A DNA stretch of 64,000 bases from Candidatus Bodocaedibacter vickermanii. Lineage in GTDB: Bacteria > Pseudomonadota > Alphaproteobacteria > UBA6184. A program made the position numbers and the translations under genes. This document shows, one piece after another, positions 7,279-14,725 of the stretch. Where the stretch lies: contig NZ_CP054719.1 in NCBI RefSeq assembly GCF_014896945.1, positions 543,153 to 607,152 on the forward strand. Direction: 5' to 3'. How positions within the stretch are numbered: position 1 is the first letter of the stretch; each line of letters starts with the position of its first letter. The notes beneath the pieces were generated by a model. It had not been told where the DNA came from. It saw only the letters and a program-made list of their open reading frames with translations, and made no database searches.

Positions 7279-8646
7279 ATGAAAATGAATCAAAACATAG
7301 CACAGAAACTTACGACGTCAACGTCGATAACAACTGTCGTCCAACAAGCGCTCAAGGTTTTACATATGACAAACCTTGAATTAAGTGACTATGTACAACA
7401 AGCAGCTTTAGAAAACCCATTCCTAATTGTAAACTCAACCGATCTCGCAAACCAACTTCCAGCCTCGTCCGCATCTGAAAATCCTTGGTCTGATAGTTGG
7501 GAAACTGGTGATAGCGGATCAAACGATGATTCAGAGACCTCGTTGTGGGAAAAAACGCTATGCCAACCTGATGATATCAATCAGTTGATTGTATCTCAGA
7601 TTAACTCCAGTTTTACTACCCCCAAAGAACATCGGTTAGCGCTTGTATTGTTAGGTCTATTAGATGAAAGAGGCTTCTTTACCCTAGATATTAATGTAAT
7701 TTCAAATCTCTTAAACGTTCCGGTTTCCTTGATACACTCCGTACTGGTAAAATTAAAAACATTAGAACCCGCTGGGTTATTTGCTGCAGATTGGAAAGAA
7801 TCAGTATTACTACAACTCATCGATCAAGGTCATAAGACAGAAATTTATTCCATTATTTTGGACAATTTTCAAGATATTCTGCAAGGAAAACTTTCCGGAA
7901 TTCAAAAAGCCTCAGGGTTATCTAGTGAAACTATCTATAAAGCATTAAAACGAATTAAGAATATTAACCCTTATCCCCTGAAACACAATCAACCCGATGA
8001 AGTTGTGCAACTAAAGATTCCCGATGTGATTGTAACAAAAGATCCTACCAATGGGTGGGTTGTATCTTTAAACCAAGATACGCTTCCCAAGGCATTAGCC
8101 GATCGCGATTATTTTCAAGAAATAAAAACAGCATGCAGTTTAGAAGAAGAAAAAACCTTTATTCGCGATTCATTTCAACGCGCCACGTGGTTAGTAAAAG
8201 CCATGGATCAACGCTGTCAGAACATCTTGAAAATTTGCGAATCGTTAATTCAAAAACAATATAATTTTTTAGATCATGGTCCAAAGTTATTAACTCCCAT
8301 GACCCTTAAAGATATCGCAGTTGATGTTGGCGTTCATGAAAGCACCGTAAGCCGTGCCATTGCGCATAAATATATTCAAACACCTCAGGGCATATATCCT
8401 TTAAAATATTTTTTTACGCAATCCATCCAGGGCAGCTTCCAAGAATATTCCGCAGAATCTATACGCAGTCAGATACGAAATCTGATCCAAAATGAAACTC
8501 AATCATTGTCAGATGACAAAATTGCAGAAATGTTAAACAATTTGGGTGTTGACATTGCTCGCAGGACTGTTACTAAATATAGAGAAAGCATGTCTATTCC
8601 ATCGTCAACTGAACGACGTAGAATAAAAAAAATAATATCCATTTAA
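7279..8646 (+). CDS. rpoN: RNA polymerase sigma-54 factor
   Basis: Sigma-54 directs polymerase to -24/-12 promoters and needs an AAA+ activator to open DNA. The 455-residue product shows region I (QALKVLHMTNLELSDYVQQAALENP), an acidic linker, the core-binding domain and the C-terminal RpoN box RRTVTKYRESMSIPSSTERR that reads the -24 element. I place the start at the MKMNQN Met; the upstream extension of the frame is not conserved-looking. It heads an rpoN-hpf-ymdB run with gaps of 16 and 11 bp. No enhancer-binding activator is seen in this window. Confidence 0.95.
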   Translation: MKMNQNIAQKLTTSTSITTVVQQALKVLHMTNLELSDYVQQAALENPFLIVNSTDLANQLPASSASENPWSDSWETGDSGSNDDSETSLWEKTLCQPDDINQLIVSQINSSFTTPKEHRLALVLLGLLDERGFFTLDINVISNLLNVPVSLIHSVLVKLKTLEPAGLFAADWKESVLLQLIDQGHKTEIYSIILDNFQDILQGKLSGIQKASGLSSETIYKALKRIKNINPYPLKHNQPDEVVQLKIPDVIVTKDPTNGWVVSLNQDTLPKALADRDYFQEIKTACSLEEEKTFIRDSFQRATWLVKAMDQRCQNILKICESLIQKQYNFLDHGPKLLTPMTLKDIAVDVGVHESTVSRAIAHKYIQTPQGIYPLKYFFTQSIQGSFQEYSAESIRSQIRNLIQNETQSLSDDKIAEMLNNLGVDIARRTVTKYRESMSIPSSTERRRIKKIISI

Positions 8647-8662
8647 TTTAAAGAGTGAGGTC

Positions 8663-9232
8663 ATGATGAAAATACAAATTACAGGCAAACATACTGATAT
8701 TGGTGAATCTTTTGATCACTATATGAAAGAAACTCTTCAATCAGCGATGCAGAAATATTTTAGCGATCCTGTATCTGCCCATATTATCGTAGAGAAAAAA
8801 GGACATCAGTTCTATACAGAAATCACGTCACACGTATGTCATGGATTTGATGCTGTCGTCAAAGGGAACGATCACGATCCGCACACCAGCTTTGATATGG
8901 CCGTCAGCCGTATGAAAACACGGTTAAGCCGCTATAAAACTCGATTGATTGCTCATCGTGGAAATTCTGCTAATATAAAAGTTGAAATGGCTCAAAAATA
9001 TATTTTGGATGGCCTGGAACAAGATGAGCAAGAAAAACACCCAAGTATTATTGCTGAAATGCAAATCGAAATCAAAACACTATCCGTGGGCGATGCCGTT
9101 ATGCACATGGATTTGAAAGATTTACCCGTTGTATTATTCAGAAACCCTAACAACAATCAAATAAATGTTGTATTTCGCCGACAAGATGGCAATATTGGCT
9201 GGGTTGATTTGAACAACCTTGCAACATCTTAA
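8663..9232 (+). CDS. hpf: Ribosome hibernation promoting factor, long form
   Basis: HPF binds the small ribosomal subunit and dimerises or inactivates ribosomes in starvation. The 189-residue product has the N-terminal beta-alpha-beta-beta-beta-alpha ribosome-binding domain (about residues 1-105) and the C-terminal dimerisation domain that marks the long form (about 130-189, ending with VVFRRQDGNIGWVDL). A GAGG site precedes two adjacent ATGs, either of which may be used. The rpoN-hpf order is common in proteobacteria. Confidence 0.93.
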   Translation: MMKIQITGKHTDIGESFDHYMKETLQSAMQKYFSDPVSAHIIVEKKGHQFYTEITSHVCHGFDAVVKGNDHDPHTSFDMAVSRMKTRLSRYKTRLIAHRGNSANIKVEMAQKYILDGLEQDEQEKHPSIIAEMQIEIKTLSVGDAVMHMDLKDLPVVLFRNPNNNQINVVFRRQDGNIGWVDLNNLATS

Positions 9233-9243
9233 TACGGACACAT

Positions 9244-10038
9244 ATGAAATTATTATTTTTAGGGGATATCGTCGGAAAATCTGGGCGGGATGCGGTTCTA
9301 AAACACCTGCCCTCTTTAAAGACAACATACGCCCCAGACTGCATCATTATTAACGCTGAAAACGCTGCACATGGATTTGGGATTACCAAGTCCATTGCTG
9401 CAGAACTATTTGATGCTGGTGCACATGTCGTCACCAGTGGCAATCACATTTGGGACAAACAAGAAATCTTGGCGTATATCAGCCAAGAAAAACGTGTATT
9501 GCGCCCTCACAATTATCCACCCCATTTACCTGGCAGTGGCATCTGTGAAATTGAAACAATAAAAGGACAAAAAGTCGTTGTCATCAACATCATGGGGCGC
9601 CTGTTTATGGAAACCTTAGATGACCCTTTCGCATGCATTGATACCTTATTGAAACCTTATATTTTGGGTAGAAATGCACATGCCATATTCGTTGACTTTC
9701 ATGCCGAAACCACCAGCGAAAAGCAGGCTTTCTGCCATTATGTAGATGGCAGAGTCTCTGGCGTTATCGGCACGCACACTCACGTCCCCACAGCAGACGA
9801 ACGTATTTTTCCAAAAGGTACAGCGTTCCAAAGTGATGCAGGTATGTGCGGTGATTATTATAACTCTGTCATCGGTATGCAAGTATCGGGATCATTGGGT
9901 AAGTTCCTGAAGCGTATACCCTATGATCGCATGCAACCCGCCGAAGGTGAAGGCACAGTATGTGGGGCACTAATTACTCTAAACTCAAATGGCTTAGCCT
10001 CTTCCATCGAACGTGTGAGAGCTGGAAAACCTCTGTAG
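9244..10038 (+). CDS. ymdB: YmdB-family metallophosphoesterase
   Basis: YmdB-type enzymes are dinuclear-metal phosphodiesterases that act on 2',3'-cyclic nucleotides in characterised members. The 264-residue product shows the metal-binding motifs in order: FLGDIVGKSGR, INAENAAHGFG, TSGNHIWD, DFHAETTSEK and GTHTHVPTADE. The length is normal. It starts 11 bp after hpf and so probably shares its transcript. The stop is followed within about 20 bp by a repeat field. Confidence 0.92.
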   Translation: MKLLFLGDIVGKSGRDAVLKHLPSLKTTYAPDCIIINAENAAHGFGITKSIAAELFDAGAHVVTSGNHIWDKQEILAYISQEKRVLRPHNYPPHLPGSGICEIETIKGQKVVVINIMGRLFMETLDDPFACIDTLLKPYILGRNAHAIFVDFHAETTSEKQAFCHYVDGRVSGVIGTHTHVPTADERIFPKGTAFQSDAGMCGDYYNSVIGMQVSGSLGKFLKRIPYDRMQPAEGEGTVCGALITLNSNGLASSIERVRAGKPL

Positions 10039-10054
10039 ACGGAGATCATCCCTT

Positions 10055-10345
10055 TAGGCAACGTGCCGCTGGCAGCATGATGCTGCACCCTATAGATTAG
10101 ATCCGATGTGGTCTGACACGGATTATAAGAAACCAACACATGCCTCCCGGATCTCTCTGCAGAGGCTGCTCGTCTATGAGCTCGTTGCATCCACCAGCGT
10201 GACGCTGCATCCGTTAGATTAGATCCGATGTGCACAAACACGGATTACACTAAACAACCCAATGCCTTGGAGATCTCAATTTTCACAAGCCGTATTACCC
10301 ATTGAGTCCAGGGATCATCCCTGGCGCCACGCTGGATCCATACGA
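10055..10345 (+). repeat. Modular triloop-hairpin repeats, cluster 1
   Basis: Several units follow each other. CAGCA-TGA-TGCTG (10073-10085) is followed by the ATCCG...CGGAT module (10101-10123). CAGCG-TGA-CGCTG (10195-10207) is followed by the same module. A CCAGGGATCATCCCTGG unit lies near 10306-10322. Stem sequences differ between units while the three-base loop and the trailing TTAGATCCGAT stay the same. Confidence 0.85.
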
Positions 10346-10540
10346 TTTTCCCACACTATGTTCGGCGCAGGTTTGCTCCTGGCAACGTGACGTTGCATCT
10401 ATGAGAAGAAAGTCTGGAGCAAAGGGCGCCGCGTAATTGTTTTATGTGAGTTTAACTATAAATATGGTTGGAAAAAATTACAATTCGTGTCAGCACACAT
10501 CCGATACCACCTATAGGATCCAACGGCACGTTGGCAGCAT
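10325..10540 (+). mobile_element. MITE-like inverted-repeat element, copy 1
   Basis: Interrupted arms GGCGCAGGTTTGCTCC (10364-10379) and GGAGCAAAGGGCGCC (10416-10430) enclose a loop that carries one triloop hairpin (CAACG-TGA-CGTTG). Flanking conserved DNA (ACGATTTTC...CACACTATG on the left, GCGTAATTGTTTTATGTGAG on the right) recurs with the same arms at 43148-43350. No transposase is encoded, so it would be non-autonomous. Confidence 0.65.
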
Positions 10541-10905
10541 GATGCTGCACCCATAAGTTATATCCAATTCGCACAAACACGGATTGTAAGAAACCAACAC
10601 ATGCCTCCCGGATCTCTCTGCAGAGGCTGCGCGTCTATGAGCTCGTTGCATCCACCAGCGTGACGCTGCACTATTTAGGTTAGATCCGATATGATTGGAG
10701 ACGGATTACACAGCACACCCGTCAACTGTATTAACTCTCTCATTTATGCCAACCTCTGTCGTTATGCGGCTCAAGCAAAACGCAACGCGATTTGATAGCG
10801 GCAACCGCCGCTCTGGCGCGCAAAGCACCCTTGAGCCGCCAGCGTGACGCTGGACTCATAGATTAGATCCGATTCGTTCTGACGCGGATTACAAGAAAAA
10901 TACAT
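10540..10905 (+). repeat. Modular triloop-hairpin repeats, cluster 2
   Basis: It contains CAGCA-TGA-TGCTG and CAGCG-TGA-CGCTG units, each followed by an ATCC...CGGATT module, on both sides of a large palindrome. The segment 10570-10720 closely repeats 10110-10260, including its non-palindromic CCTCCCGGATCTCTCTGCAG part, so a block larger than a single module has been duplicated. Confidence 0.8.
10766..10839. repeat. 74-bp GC-rich palindromic element, copy 1
   Basis: GCGGCTCAAG and CTTGAGCCGC form perfect terminal arms around further inner pairings (GCAACGCGATTTG..., GCGGCAACCGCCGC). The same element occurs at 20355-20428 in the opposite orientation and at 43505-43579. It lies in an otherwise shared flank with CATTTATGCC...CCTCTGTC. 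Confidence 0.75.
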
Positions 10906-10920
10906 CCGTTAATGTGAAAT

Positions 10921-11110
10921 TAATAAAGGTTAAGATTGAGTTAACGCGATTTTTTTACCACCCCCCGCCCTAGTCACCCTCAGTGACCTTCGGGTGGGGG
11001 GACAAAACCCACTCCCTAAATCGTAAAAAAACAGACGAAACGATCCGTCTTTTCTTCACGAAACGGTGGGCAAAAAATAATAATGTATGAGCGCTCTAAA
11101 CTTACTATAC
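10921..11110 (+). repeat. GC-hairpin element, copy 1
   Basis: This is a conserved block of about 190 bp beginning TAATAAAGGTTAAGATTGAG. Its core is a 10-bp stem, CCCCCCGCCC (10961-10970) with GGGTGGGGGG (10992-11001), enclosing a second hairpin GTCAC/GTGAC. Outer pairs CGATTT/AAATCG and a downstream GACG/CGTC hairpin add structure. Copies 2 and 3 are at 38226 and 62864, all on the plus strand. It may encode a structured RNA. This copy lies directly before the promoter-terminator element. Confidence 0.7.
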
Positions 11111-11152
11111 CGCACAAACGTTAACAAAAGATTGACGGAATTCACTTTTTTC

Positions 11153-11180
11153 TTGACACATCTGAAACACTGTGTATACT
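11153..11180 (+). promoter_or_regulatory. Sigma70-type promoter in element copy A
   Basis: TTGACA (11153-11158) and TATACT (11175-11180) are separated by exactly 16 nt. The same boxes and the same spacing occur in the other three copies, while the spacer sequence differs, which argues that the promoter is under selection. Confidence 0.8.
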
Positions 11181-11200
11181 AATAGATAGAATTGCGAAGA

Positions 11201-11229
11201 GGCTACCCAAAACCTGGGTAGCCTTTTTT
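11201..11229 (+). terminator. Intrinsic terminator in element copy A
   Basis: GGCTACCCA and TGGGTAGCC form a perfect 9-bp stem followed by six T residues. It lies so close to the promoter that the terminated transcript would be only about 40-45 nt long. Read-through would add the structured segment. Confidence 0.85.
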
Positions 11230-11332
11230 CGTTCTACGTCTTTGAAACTTTCAGCCAAAGGATCCCTAACCAGATCCATGACGAAGCTTTGGTTGAAACA
11301 CTCAAGGACAAAACGCCGAATCGAATCCCCAG

Positions 11333-11494
11333 TACAGGCGCTCGGCTACCCGATCAGTAGACACAGCCCTGTAAACAACCCCTAGAGCCGACGGACTCGT
11401 AAAACACCGACTTTGTATAGTATACTAAAGTCCGCCTTTCCCCATTCGTGTAAGAAATAGGGTTCTTTTTGCACGTGCGGGTTACTGGGGATTC
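11333..11494 (+). ncRNA. Candidate structured RNA segment, copy A
   Basis: The 162-nt segment is closed by 12-nt complementary arms and contains GACTTT...AAAGTC, CCCCATT...AAATAGGG (an imperfect version of the stem in the other copies) and a GCACGTGC palindrome. The arms and most inner stems recur in three other copies. I could not match it to 6S RNA, tmRNA, 4.5S RNA or RNase P. Transcription is not shown by sequence alone, and the opposite strand would fold similarly. Confidence 0.45.
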
Positions 11495-12000
11495 ACTCGG
11501 TTTTAAACAACGCCAGCGTGACGCTGGCAACGTGACGTTGCATCCGATAGTTAGATCGGTTGTGATTGGACACGGATTTTATATAACTTAACTTTGAAAG
11601 CTACAAACACAGCACTTTCAAACAAAACAAAGGAACTAAAACACACTCTCCAACAAAATATCTCAAATTCATTTTTCATCCTTACCCCTCCTGCGCCCGA
11701 AATGGGTCAAAGCTGGGTCAAAAATCTCTCTCCTCCCAAACAGTTTTCAACAGTTCCTCATTTTTACCTGTCTCAAAACCACACCCAATCCAACTCAAAG
11801 AATCAAAACCTTCTTCACTCTCCACGGCAATAATCCGTCTCCGAACACACTCAATCAAACTAATGGATGCAACGGCACGTTGCCAGGTTGCAAATAATCA
11901 TCTGATGATTTTTTTATGTTTTTGGGTTTTTATCGTATAGTTTTTTTATACCACGCAATGTCATTCTATGTTTGGAGTTAATAAACCCAAGGAGAATTCA

Positions 12001-12561
12001 ATGCGTATTAAATCGTTATTACTTATGGCTGCTGTAACGGCGGGCTTAACAAACGTTTCTGGAATTGATTCAGCTAAATTTAACCAAGCAATTAAAGCAG
12101 GTCGCATCCAAGTTACGCCTAGCAAAACAAATTTGGCAGACTTACACGAGGCATCAACACTTGTTGTATCGTGCGTTGATTTCAGATTACGAGATGAGAT
12201 TGCCGCATTATGCAATGTACATTTAGGATTGTTAGACGACTATGACGAGGTTGCTTTACCTGGTGCATCGCTTGGGATGGACGCTCCACAATATGCACAT
12301 TGGAAGCGCACCATTCATGATGTAATTGGGTTAATGAAAGATCTTCATCACATCAAACGAGTCGTACTGATTGATCACCGCGGCTGCGGAGCTTATAAGC
12401 TATTGAAAGGCGCCAATGCCGTTGCAACCAGTGAAAAAGAATATCAAGCCCATAAAGCCGTGCTAGCGCAAGTAAAGTCTCAACTAAAATCTAAGTTCCC
12501 AAAACTAGAAGTCTACACGTTATTAATGGGGCTAGATGGTGCTGTAGAAGTAATTAACTAA
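12001..12561 (+). CDS. Exported beta-carbonic-anhydrase-like protein
   Basis: The 186-residue product has a signal peptide (MRIKSLLLMAAVTAGLTNVSG). After it come the zinc-site motifs of beta-class carbonic anhydrases: CVDFR (the C-x-D-x-R motif) and HRGC (H-x-x-C). The start is set by AAGGAG 6-8 nt upstream; an in-frame ATG 33 bp earlier lacks this. Characterised relatives interconvert carbon dioxide and bicarbonate; here the enzyme would act in the periplasm or outside the cell. The fold core is present, but the protein is a little short after leader removal, so activity is likely rather than certain. It stands alone with AT-rich upstream DNA. Confidence 0.75.
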   Translation: MRIKSLLLMAAVTAGLTNVSGIDSAKFNQAIKAGRIQVTPSKTNLADLHEASTLVVSCVDFRLRDEIAALCNVHLGLLDDYDEVALPGASLGMDAPQYAHWKRTIHDVIGLMKDLHHIKRVVLIDHRGCGAYKLLKGANAVATSEKEYQAHKAVLAQVKSQLKSKFPKLEVYTLLMGLDGAVEVIN

Positions 12562-12600
12562 GTCTACTTTTCCTCTCAGGGAGGATACTACTATCGATGG

Positions 12601-12801
12601 TTAATGGTCACGGCAAGGGATCAGATCTTTATCAATTTCGATTTCTGTAATTACAAAACCGTCCGGGCAATCGCAAAAACCTTCCAACGGCAAAGTCCGT
12701 TCAATGGCTTTTTCAGCTTCTAGTTTTGAAGCATAAATACCAATTCCCTTTATGTCTTGATTTACTTTATTGATGTGGGTTAATCTAAATACGGTTTTCA
12801 T
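12601..12801 (-). CDS. Small conserved protein, paralogue of its neighbour
   Basis: The 66-residue product starts at MKTVFRLTH, supported by an AAAGGA site. It shares with the next upstream gene a pattern of a beta strand, then GIYASKLEAEKAIER, then a PDGF motif and an Asp/Lys-rich C-terminal strand. This pattern resembles a widespread family of small proteins of unknown function (I believe DUF7336, not checked). It is cytoplasmic with no metal motif. It follows its paralogue by about 10 bp, so the two form a tandem pair and probably one transcript. Confidence 0.65.
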   Translation of the reverse strand: MKTVFRLTHINKVNQDIKGIGIYASKLEAEKAIERTLPLEGFCDCPDGFVITEIEIDKDLIPCRDH

Positions 12802-12812
12802 AGTTTCATCCT

Positions 12813-13040
12813 TTAATACCAAACGGGTGCGTAACCCGAAGTCCAATCATCTCGATTAATTTTACATCGATGAACACCAAAGCCATCTGGATAAGCTGAA
12901 AAGCGTTCTAGCTTTTTAAACCTACTCAATGCTTCTTCGGCTTTCTCTTGCGTAGAATATAAACCAATAAGCGTTTCTTCATCTTTTTCTGGCTCTTCAA
13001 TAATATCAACCTCGTGCCATAAGCTATACACATACTCCAT
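12813..13040 (-). CDS. Small conserved protein, first of tandem pair
   Basis: The 75-residue product (VYSLWHEVDI, then LIGLYSTQEKAEEALSRFK, then YPDGFGVHRCKINRDDWTSG) has the full pattern of the same small-protein family as the gene after it, including the DDWTSG ending that the neighbour lacks. An AAAGGA-like site lies before the ATG. No function is known to me. The pair is divergent from rluD. Confidence 0.68.
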   Translation of the reverse strand: MEYVYSLWHEVDIIEEPEKDEETLIGLYSTQEKAEEALSRFKKLERFSAYPDGFGVHRCKINRDDWTSGYAPVWY

Positions 13041-13150
13041 TGTAACAATCCTTTCCTACTTATGTAAACTACTTACCATGCGTTAATAATCCTTGCAACT
13101 GCGATTCTGTAGTGCTTGATCTTTCGCGCACTTCGCCGTATAGTACGCTC

Positions 13151-14110
13151 ATGAAAATCACTGTACCCATTGCGGCCAAAGGCCAACGTTTAGACGTTTT
13201 TTTAGTCACCCATTTTGAAGGTCATCCGGCTCCATACAATCTATCCCGAACGCGTGTTAAAGCACTAATTGGTGATGGCTGCATCAAAATGCCCAAACGC
13301 CATAAAGTGTTTACTAGCCAAATTTTACAGGGCAATGAAGAAATTTTTATTACCATTCCTGAAACCGTTGAAACGTCGTATGAAGGGGAAGATATCTCTC
13401 TGGACATCGCCTTCGAAGATGAGCATATGATTGTACTGTATAAACCTGTGGGGTTGGTCGTTCACCCTGCCCCCGGCAACCCAAAGGGTACGTTGGTTAA
13501 TGCACTGATTCATCATTGTGGAGATTCCTTAAAAGGTATTTCAGGTGTCAAACAACCCGGCATTGTGCACCGTTTGGATAAACAAACTCAAGGGTTGATG
13601 ATGGCCGCAAAAACAGAGGAAGCTCATAAAAAGCTATCCGACATGCTGCGCGATCATGTGGTGGATCGCAGGTACCTGGCATTAGTATGGCGCCCTTTTG
13701 AAGAGATGAAAGGCACCGTCAATGCACCTATTGGTATCAGTTTTCACAACCGTCAAAAAATGGCGATTCACAACAAGGGACGCAGTGCTGTGACTCATTA
13801 CACAGTGCTGCAACAGACGTCGCAATTGGCGTTGGTTGAATGTAAACTAGAAACCGGACGCACGCATCAGATTCGGTTGCACATGGCGCATCTGGGTCAT
13901 CAAGTCTTGGGCGACGAACTGTACGGCAACCCACCCAAAGGTTTAAAACTGGCGCAAAAAGCGTTCTTGTCTGAACACTTTAGCCCAACGCATGGGCAAG
14001 CATTGGCATCCTATAAACTGAGTTTTACCCACCCTATTACAGGTGAGCAATTAATCTTTGAACGCGAACTACCCGCTAATTTCAAAGCTGTACTAGATTA
14101 TTTTGTGTGA
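13151..14110 (+). CDS. rluD: RluA-family 23S rRNA pseudouridine synthase (RluD-like)
   Basis: RluD-type enzymes convert uridines in helix 69 of 23S rRNA to pseudouridine. The 319-residue product has an N-terminal S4 domain (LDVFLVTHF... RVKALIGDGCI) and the catalytic domain with the signature HRLDKQTQGLMM, where Asp is the nucleophile. The later GRTHQIRLHMAHLGHQVLGD block confirms the RluA/RluC/RluD family. I use the ATG at 13151, which gives the family's usual N-terminus; no strong ribosome-binding site is visible. Assignment to RluD rather than RluC is by the overall pattern. Confidence 0.88.
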   Translation: MKITVPIAAKGQRLDVFLVTHFEGHPAPYNLSRTRVKALIGDGCIKMPKRHKVFTSQILQGNEEIFITIPETVETSYEGEDISLDIAFEDEHMIVLYKPVGLVVHPAPGNPKGTLVNALIHHCGDSLKGISGVKQPGIVHRLDKQTQGLMMAAKTEEAHKKLSDMLRDHVVDRRYLALVWRPFEEMKGTVNAPIGISFHNRQKMAIHNKGRSAVTHYTVLQQTSQLALVECKLETGRTHQIRLHMAHLGHQVLGDELYGNPPKGLKLAQKAFLSEHFSPTHGQALASYKLSFTHPITGEQLIFERELPANFKAVLDYFV

Positions 14111-14132
14111 TTTAACTAAATAAGAACACGTC

Positions 14133-14669
14133 ATGAATTTTTCATTTTTAGATATATCAGTTAAATCCCCCCAAGATCTGTACAGTTGGAATCGCATCAA
14201 AAGTACGCTTTTAGTAAATTGGTACAGTTTTTGGAGATTAATACTCTTAGTTCTTGTTGTACTAATAATATTTTTTGGAACTGTTATTATACTCGATTAT
14301 CCTATGGAAGCTATAGATCTGTATATGAATACTCCCTGGTTCGAAGTTCTATCAATAGTAGTATCCACATATATTACATCGATATTTACTTATGGTTCGT
14401 TGTATAAGAAAAACTACATTTCTTTCAACCTTACGTTTGATACTCCAAAACCGCCACAGTTTTGGAGCTGGTATTTCTGGAAAAGAAATCTTTTGTTTGC
14501 GTGTGCAACAATTCTCCCCGGTAAGCTTCTAGAAGTAAATATGCTGACGGAGAGCATATTTTATGGGACTTCACTCTTAATTTCACACTTCTGTTTGCAC
14601 TGCGGATTCTGGGGGATAGGCTACGAGCCCAAACAGTTGAACAACCACAATGACGATATTACCAACTAA
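14133..14669 (+). CDS. Hypothetical inner-membrane protein
   Basis: I do not recognise a family. The 178-residue product has three or four likely membrane segments: LILLVLVVLIIFFGTVIIL (about residues 35-55), VLSIVVSTYITSIFTYGSLY (about 72-92), and a weaker pair near residues 118-155. There is no signal peptide and no catalytic motif. It follows rluD by 22 bp and may be co-transcribed with it. Confidence 0.55.
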   Translation: MNFSFLDISVKSPQDLYSWNRIKSTLLVNWYSFWRLILLVLVVLIIFFGTVIILDYPMEAIDLYMNTPWFEVLSIVVSTYITSIFTYGSLYKKNYISFNLTFDTPKPPQFWSWYFWKRNLLFACATILPGKLLEVNMLTESIFYGTSLLISHFCLHCGFWGIGYEPKQLNNHNDDITN

Positions 14670-14725
14670 TTTCTTGACTATCGTATCAACTCTCCTTATA
14701 TACATTTAAAATTAAGGAGATAAAG

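Larger units (their letters stand above)
11153..11791 (+). repeat. Promoter-terminator element, copy A
   Basis: It begins with a TTGACA/TATACT promoter, then an intrinsic terminator about 20 nt after the -10 box. Next comes a structured segment (11333-11494) closed by GAATCCCCAGTA and TACTGGGGATTC. A module with triloop hairpins (11512-11575) and a conserved tail rich in CTTACCCCTCCTGCGCC complete it. Copies B, C and D are at 19078, 44204 and 56045. Copy A alone carries an extra hairpin insertion (11249-11298). No protein-coding frame is conserved between copies. Confidence 0.8.
10039..12000. other. 1.96 kb intergenic repeat field
   Basis: No gene here has support; short open frames coincide with repeats. 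From left to right it holds modular hairpin repeats, a MITE-like element, more modular repeats including a local duplication (10110-10260 resembles 10570-10720), a large palindrome, the GC-hairpin element, and the promoter-terminator element with its tail. The last 100 bp is AT-rich and should hold the promoter of the carbonic-anhydrase-like gene. Confidence 0.8.

Noticed and set aside
11594-11833. 79-codon open frame in the tail of element copy A
   Set aside because: The frame is not kept in copies B, C or D and no ribosome-binding site fits; it is part of the repeat.
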